DNA from: an uncultured Alistipes sp.
GTDB lineage: Bacteria; Bacteroidota; Bacteroidia; Bacteroidales; Rikenellaceae
Assembly (NCBI GenBank): GCA_947178455.1
Contig: CAMWYI010000068.1
Location: 1-9,360, forward strand
Reading direction: 5' to 3'
Length of the DNA: 9,360 nt
The notes beneath the pieces were generated by a model. That model was not told where the DNA came from and ran no database searches. It saw only the letters and a list, made by a program, of their open reading frames with translations. The translations under genes and the position numbers were made by a program. This document shows, in pieces, positions 5,810-9,360 of the stretch (position 1 is its first letter; each line of letters begins with the position of its first letter).

Positions 5810-6888
5810 AAAGACTCGCCCGAAAGATATTCCTTTTTTCTGTCGTCTCATGCTGTGCACTCCTGTCACCGACAGGCTGCATGGAGTGGGACTACGGAGA
5901 TGCGGTGGAGGATTTCGATGCGACCGGCTCCGGGCTCTTCATTACCAACGAAGGCAACTTCCAGTACGGCAACGCCACGCTGTCGTATTACGACCCCGCC
6001 ACCAAAACGGTGCAGAACGAAATTTTTTTTCGCGCCAACGGCATGAAGCTCGGCGACGTGGCGCAGTCGATGACCATATATGACGGCAAGGGATGGATTG
6101 TCGTGAATAATTCCCACGTCATTTTTGCCATCGACCTCAATACTTTCAAGGAGGTGGGACGTATCGAAAACCTGACCTCGCCGCGCTATATCCATTTCCT
6201 GAGCGACGAAAAAGCCTACGTCACCCAGCTTTGGGATAACCGCATTTTCATCATCGACCCCAAACGTTACGAAATCACCGGCTATATACAGGTGCCGGAG
6301 ATGACGATGGAGAGCGGCTCCACCGAACAGATGGTGCAGTACGGTAAGTATGTCTATTGCAACTGCTGGTCGTACCAGAACCGTATCATCAAAATCGACA
6401 CCGAGACGGATCAGGTGGTCGATGAACTGACGGTCGGCATTCAGCCGACCTCGCTCGTGATGGACAAATACGACAAGATGTGGACGATAACCGACGGCGG
6501 TTACGAAGGCAGCCCCTACGGTTACGAAGCCCCGTCGCTGTACTGCATCGACGCTGCTACTTTCGAGGTCGAAAAACAGTTCCGATTCAAAAAGGGGGAC
6601 TGGCCGTCGGAGGTACAGCTCAACGGCGAGCGGGACAAACTCTATTGGATCAACAACGACATCTGGTGCATGGATGTAACGGCAAGCCATGTTCCCGTCC
6701 GTCCGTTCCTCGAATACCGCGACACCAAGTATTACGGACTGACCGTAAATCCGGTGAACGGCGAGGTATATGTCGCCGATGCGATCGACTACCAGCAACA
6801 GGGCATGATTTACCGATACTCGCCCGAAGGCGACCTGCTTGATGAATTTTATGTCGGAATCATTCCCGGCGCATTTTGTTGGAAATAA
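5806..6888 (+). CDS. btuG: BtuG-type beta-propeller cobalamin-binding lipoprotein
   Basis: This 360-residue lipoprotein (lipobox PTGC, C25, followed by MEWDYGD) is built of repeated beta-propeller blades of the DUF5074/YncE type. It opens with SGLFITNEGNFQYGNATLS (41-60) and has recurrent pieces such as IFAIDLNTFKEV (106-117), IFIIDPKRYEI (147-157), IIKIDTETDQVV (194-205), LYCIDAATFEVE (245-256) and IYRYSPEGDLLDE (335-347). These fit the seven-bladed fold of Bacteroides BtuG, which binds cobalamin extremely tightly at the cell surface and sits on BtuB as a lid. Gene order (directly before btuB, 21 bp apart) and the upstream B12 riboswitch support the call. Its start overlaps the stop of the preceding PKD gene as ATGA, suggesting translational coupling. 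A run of eight Ts lies at 6023-6030. Confidence 0.92.
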   Translation: MKRLARKIFLFSVVSCCALLSPTGCMEWDYGDAVEDFDATGSGLFITNEGNFQYGNATLSYYDPATKTVQNEIFFRANGMKLGDVAQSMTIYDGKGWIVVNNSHVIFAIDLNTFKEVGRIENLTSPRYIHFLSDEKAYVTQLWDNRIFIIDPKRYEITGYIQVPEMTMESGSTEQMVQYGKYVYCNCWSYQNRIIKIDTETDQVVDELTVGIQPTSLVMDKYDKMWTITDGGYEGSPYGYEAPSLYCIDAATFEVEKQFRFKKGDWPSEVQLNGERDKLYWINNDIWCMDVTASHVPVRPFLEYRDTKYYGLTVNPVNGEVYVADAIDYQQQGMIYRYSPEGDLLDEFYVGIIPGAFCWK

Positions 6889-6909
6889 TCCCCGCAAGAG
6901 CGAAAACAC

Positions 6910-8970
6910 ATGACCCGTACAAAATATATCCTCTTGTCGATGCTGCTCGTCAGCCCGTATGGGCTGTTCGCACAAGACATCACACAGCGCATCCATCCGA
7001 TAGACGAGGTTGCGGTGTGGGGCAAACGCCCTATGAAGGAAATCGGCGTGCAGAAAACGAAGTTCGATTCGCTTGCCCTGAAAGAGAATATCGCGCTCTC
7101 TATGGCGGATATTCTTACGTTCAACTCGTCGGTGTTCGTCAAGAGCTATGGTCGCGCCACGCTCTCCACGGTCGCCTTTCGCGGCACATCCCCCAGTCAT
7201 ACGCAAGTTACGTGGAACGGCATGCGCATCAACAACCCGATGCTGGGCATGACCGACTTTTCCACCATACCCTCCTACTTCATCGACAATGCGTCGCTGC
7301 TTCACGGCACCTCGTCGGTGAACGAGACCGGCGGCGGTCTCGGCGGTCTGGTCAAACTCGGCACCGCTCCGCAGGTCGGCAAGGGTTTTAACGCCCAGTA
7401 CGTGCAGGGGATCGGTTCGTTCCGCACGTTCGACGAGTTCGCCCGCTTCACCTACGGCAGCGACAGGTGGCAAATCTCCACCCGTGCCGTCTATTCGTCG
7501 TCGCCCAACGACTATAAGTACACCAATCACGACAAGAAGATAAACATCTACGACGATGACAAGCACATCATCGGACAGTATCATCCCGTGGAGCGCAACC
7601 GCAGCGGCTCGTTCAAAGATTTGCACCTGCTTCAAGAGGTATACTACGACACGCGAAAGGGAGACCGGTTCGGCTTGAACGCATGGTACATCGACTCCAA
7701 CCGAGAATTGCCGATGCTGACGACCGACTACGGCGATGCGACCGACTTCGAGAACCGCCAGCGAGAACAGACATTCCGCGGCATCGTGTCGTGGAATCAT
7801 ATGAAAGAGAGATGGAAACTCGCCGTAAAAGGCGGTTATATCCACACATGGATGGCTTACGATTACAAGCGTGAGGTGGCCCTCGGCAACTGGGCGGCCA
7901 TGACACGCTCACGCAGCAAGATAAACACGTTCTACGGACAGGCGGAGGGCGAATACTCGCCGAGCGGCAAATGGTTCTTCACCTCGACCGTATCCGTATA
8001 TCAGCACCTCGTGCGCAGCGAAGACAAGAACATCATCCTTCAGGACGGCGACAAAGCTATCGTGGGCTACGACAAGGGGCGCGTAGAACTATCGGGGTCG
8101 GTATCTGCCAAATGGCAGCCTGTCGAGCCGATAGGCTTGTCGCTGGTCTTGCGCGAGGAGATGTCGGGCGACAAATGGGCGCCGCTCATTCCGGCATTCT
8201 TCATCGACGGGCTGCTTTCGCGCAAAGGAAACGTGATGCTGAAGGCTTCCATATCGCGCAACTATCGTTTCCCCACGCTGAACGACCTTTACTTCCTGCC
8301 CGGCGGCAATCCCGACCTGAAAAACGAACACGGCTTCAGCTACGATGCCGGAATGAGTTTCGAGGTCGGCAAAAAGGGTATCTATAAATTGAGCGGCAGC
8401 GCAAGCTGGTTCGACTCCTACATCGACGACTGGATTATTTGGCTACCGACGACCAAAGGTTTCTTCTCGCCGCGCAACGTGAAGAAAGTCCATGCCTACG
8501 GTGTAGAGGTAAAGGCCGGCCTTGCCATGCGGCCGGCAAACGACTGGCTGATTGACCTGAACGGCTCCTACTCATGGACACCCTCCATCAACGAAGGCGA
8601 AAAGATGTCGCCTGCCGACCAGTCCGTAGGCAAACAACTCCCATACGTCCCGAGACACTCGGCATCGCTCACGGGACGACTGACATGGAAATCATGGAGC
8701 TTCCTCTACAAGTGGGCTTACTATTCCGAGAGGTTCACCATGTCGAGCAACGACTACACCATTACCGGACACTTGCCGAGATATTACATGAGCAATATCT
8801 CCCTTGAAAAAGAGCTGTCGTTCAGGCCGGTGAACTTACAGCTGAAATTGGCGGTCAACAACCTCTTCAACGAGGAGTATCTATCGGTATTGTCCCGACC
8901 TATGCCCGGCATAAACTTCGAGTTCTTTGTCGGTATAACTCCGAAGTTCGGCAAGAAAAAAACGAATTGA
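6910..8970 (+). CDS. btuB: BtuB-type TonB-dependent outer-membrane cobalamin receptor
   Basis: This 686-residue protein has a cleavable signal peptide (cut after A21, LFA-Q) and then IDEVAVWGKR (31-40), the usual TonB-box region. A plug domain spans about 45-150, including AFRGTSPSHTQVTWNG (89-104) and RINNPM (106-111). About 160-686 is a 22-strand-type barrel, with VNNLFNEEYLSVL near 649-661 and PMPGINFEFFVGI close to the C-terminus. It lacks the carboxypeptidase-like N-terminal domain of SusC-type receptors, and its length fits BtuB-type transporters. It should import corrinoids across the outer membrane using TonB-ExbBD energy, taking them from the BtuG lid. It is the last gene of the riboswitch-controlled operon. 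No BtuFCD inner-membrane transporter genes follow in the window. Substrate is inferred from riboswitch and neighbours, not from the barrel itself. Confidence 0.92.
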   Translation: MTRTKYILLSMLLVSPYGLFAQDITQRIHPIDEVAVWGKRPMKEIGVQKTKFDSLALKENIALSMADILTFNSSVFVKSYGRATLSTVAFRGTSPSHTQVTWNGMRINNPMLGMTDFSTIPSYFIDNASLLHGTSSVNETGGGLGGLVKLGTAPQVGKGFNAQYVQGIGSFRTFDEFARFTYGSDRWQISTRAVYSSSPNDYKYTNHDKKINIYDDDKHIIGQYHPVERNRSGSFKDLHLLQEVYYDTRKGDRFGLNAWYIDSNRELPMLTTDYGDATDFENRQREQTFRGIVSWNHMKERWKLAVKGGYIHTWMAYDYKREVALGNWAAMTRSRSKINTFYGQAEGEYSPSGKWFFTSTVSVYQHLVRSEDKNIILQDGDKAIVGYDKGRVELSGSVSAKWQPVEPIGLSLVLREEMSGDKWAPLIPAFFIDGLLSRKGNVMLKASISRNYRFPTLNDLYFLPGGNPDLKNEHGFSYDAGMSFEVGKKGIYKLSGSASWFDSYIDDWIIWLPTTKGFFSPRNVKKVHAYGVEVKAGLAMRPANDWLIDLNGSYSWTPSINEGEKMSPADQSVGKQLPYVPRHSASLTGRLTWKSWSFLYKWAYYSERFTMSSNDYTITGHLPRYYMSNISLEKELSFRPVNLQLKLAVNNLFNEEYLSVLSRPMPGINFEFFVGITPKFGKKKTN

Positions 8971-9050
8971 GAACGCATTGCAGCAAGACAGACAGTGCAA
9001 AAGAACGGTTGCCAGATCGTTAACAACCTGAAACGATATTCTGCCGCAAC

Positions 9051-9119
9051 TCGCTGACCGACAAAAGAAAAAGAGGATTGATTACTCAATCCTCTTTTTT
9101 CTTTGAGCGGAAAACAAGA
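9051..9119 (+). repeat. copy 2 of the 69-bp terminator-bearing repeat
   Basis: This copy matches 1600-1668 over the same length: TCGCTGACC at the left, the AAAAAGAGGATTGA/TCAATCCTCTTTTT hairpin, and TTGAGCGGAAAAC at the right. The left block here lies 81 bases beyond the btuB stop and encodes no gene end. This suggests the unit has spread as a block. Confidence 0.8.
9064..9104 (+). terminator. intrinsic terminator of the B12 operon
   Basis: AAAAAGAGGATTGA (9068-9081) pairs perfectly with TCAATCCTCTTTTT (9086-9099) around a TTAC loop. Pairing continues outward with one bulged T. The right arm ends in a T-run. It lies about 95 bases after the btuB stop, with no gene between, and its symmetry could also stop transcription from the right. 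Confidence 0.85.
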
Positions 9120-9360
9120 TTGCCGTAACGATTGAATGCAAATCGAAGTTAATAGATTGATTGTTCGTCATATATGCGCATTTATGCCGTGTTTTGCGAA
9201 TAGTCGTTTAAGCGCTTCGAAGCATCGAAAAGCAGGAGTTCGGTTAACAAATCGTTAACGGCGATTAGGCTGCCGAAGAATCGGACGGCCAGCTCGATCT
9301 TTTCTGCAATGTATTCTTATTCATTGTTTTGCGTAGTTTTTCATATTGATTCTGAACTCA
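9120..9360. other. intergenic region, no convincing gene
   Basis: No clear gene is seen. Two GTTAAC sites (9244-9249 and 9254-9259) form a small symmetric motif, and ATCGTTAAC recurs near 9017. A minus-strand frame open from 9316 to a stop at 9182-9184 has protein-like composition but no ATG. The region may contain control sequences of genes beyond the window. Confidence 0.4.

Noticed and set aside
4052..5869. 605-codon open frame on the minus strand across the PKD lipoprotein gene
   Set aside because: It is fully antisense to a convincing lipoprotein gene and shows no domain or signal. Long antisense frames are a by-product of this codon usage.
5866..7845. 659-codon open frame on the minus strand across btuG and btuB
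   Set aside because: It is antisense to two well-recognised genes, has valine/histidine/arginine-rich composition typical of a shadow frame, and has no recognisable family.

Overview
The window most resembles a gut Bacteroidota chromosome, probably Alistipes or a close relative. The reasons are Bacteroidota-type promoters (TTTG / TAnnTTTG) without Shine-Dalgarno sites, surface lipoproteins with acidic residues just after the lipobox cysteine, DUF4988 and DUF4465 domains, and fairly GC-rich coding DNA between AT-rich spacers. The genus is an inference.

Layout: (1) Positions 1-422 hold no convincing gene. They contain a striking set of nested inverted repeats (127-258), two flanking hairpins and, at the right edge, a promoter. 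(2) 423-1103 encodes a six-helix membrane protein of unknown function. 1199-1606 encodes an OsmC/Ohr-family protein and ends in a strong bidirectional-looking terminator. (3) 1657-2375 has no genes but is densely regulatory: a near-perfect promoter at 1868-1899, a cobalamin (B12) riboswitch aptamer at about 1982-2181, and an expression platform with an anti-aptamer hairpin and a terminator-like hairpin. (4) 2376-8970 is one tightly packed operon: a DUF4988/DUF4465 lipoprotein (BtuH-like candidate), a three-Ig/PKD lipoprotein with an uncharacterised C-terminal domain, a BtuG-type beta-propeller lipoprotein, and a BtuB-type TonB-dependent receptor. It ends in a terminator (9064-9104) that is a diverged copy of the one after the OsmC gene. 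(5) 9120-9360 shows no convincing gene.

The operon reads as a corrinoid-capture machine. Three surface lipoproteins would bind or present B12 outside the cell and pass it to BtuB, which imports it across the outer membrane with TonB energy. The upstream riboswitch should switch the whole unit off when B12 is plentiful. BtuG/BtuB pairs are known in Bacteroides. The least understood members here are the PKD lipoprotein and the detailed mechanism of the leader. No inner-membrane BtuFCD genes are in the window.
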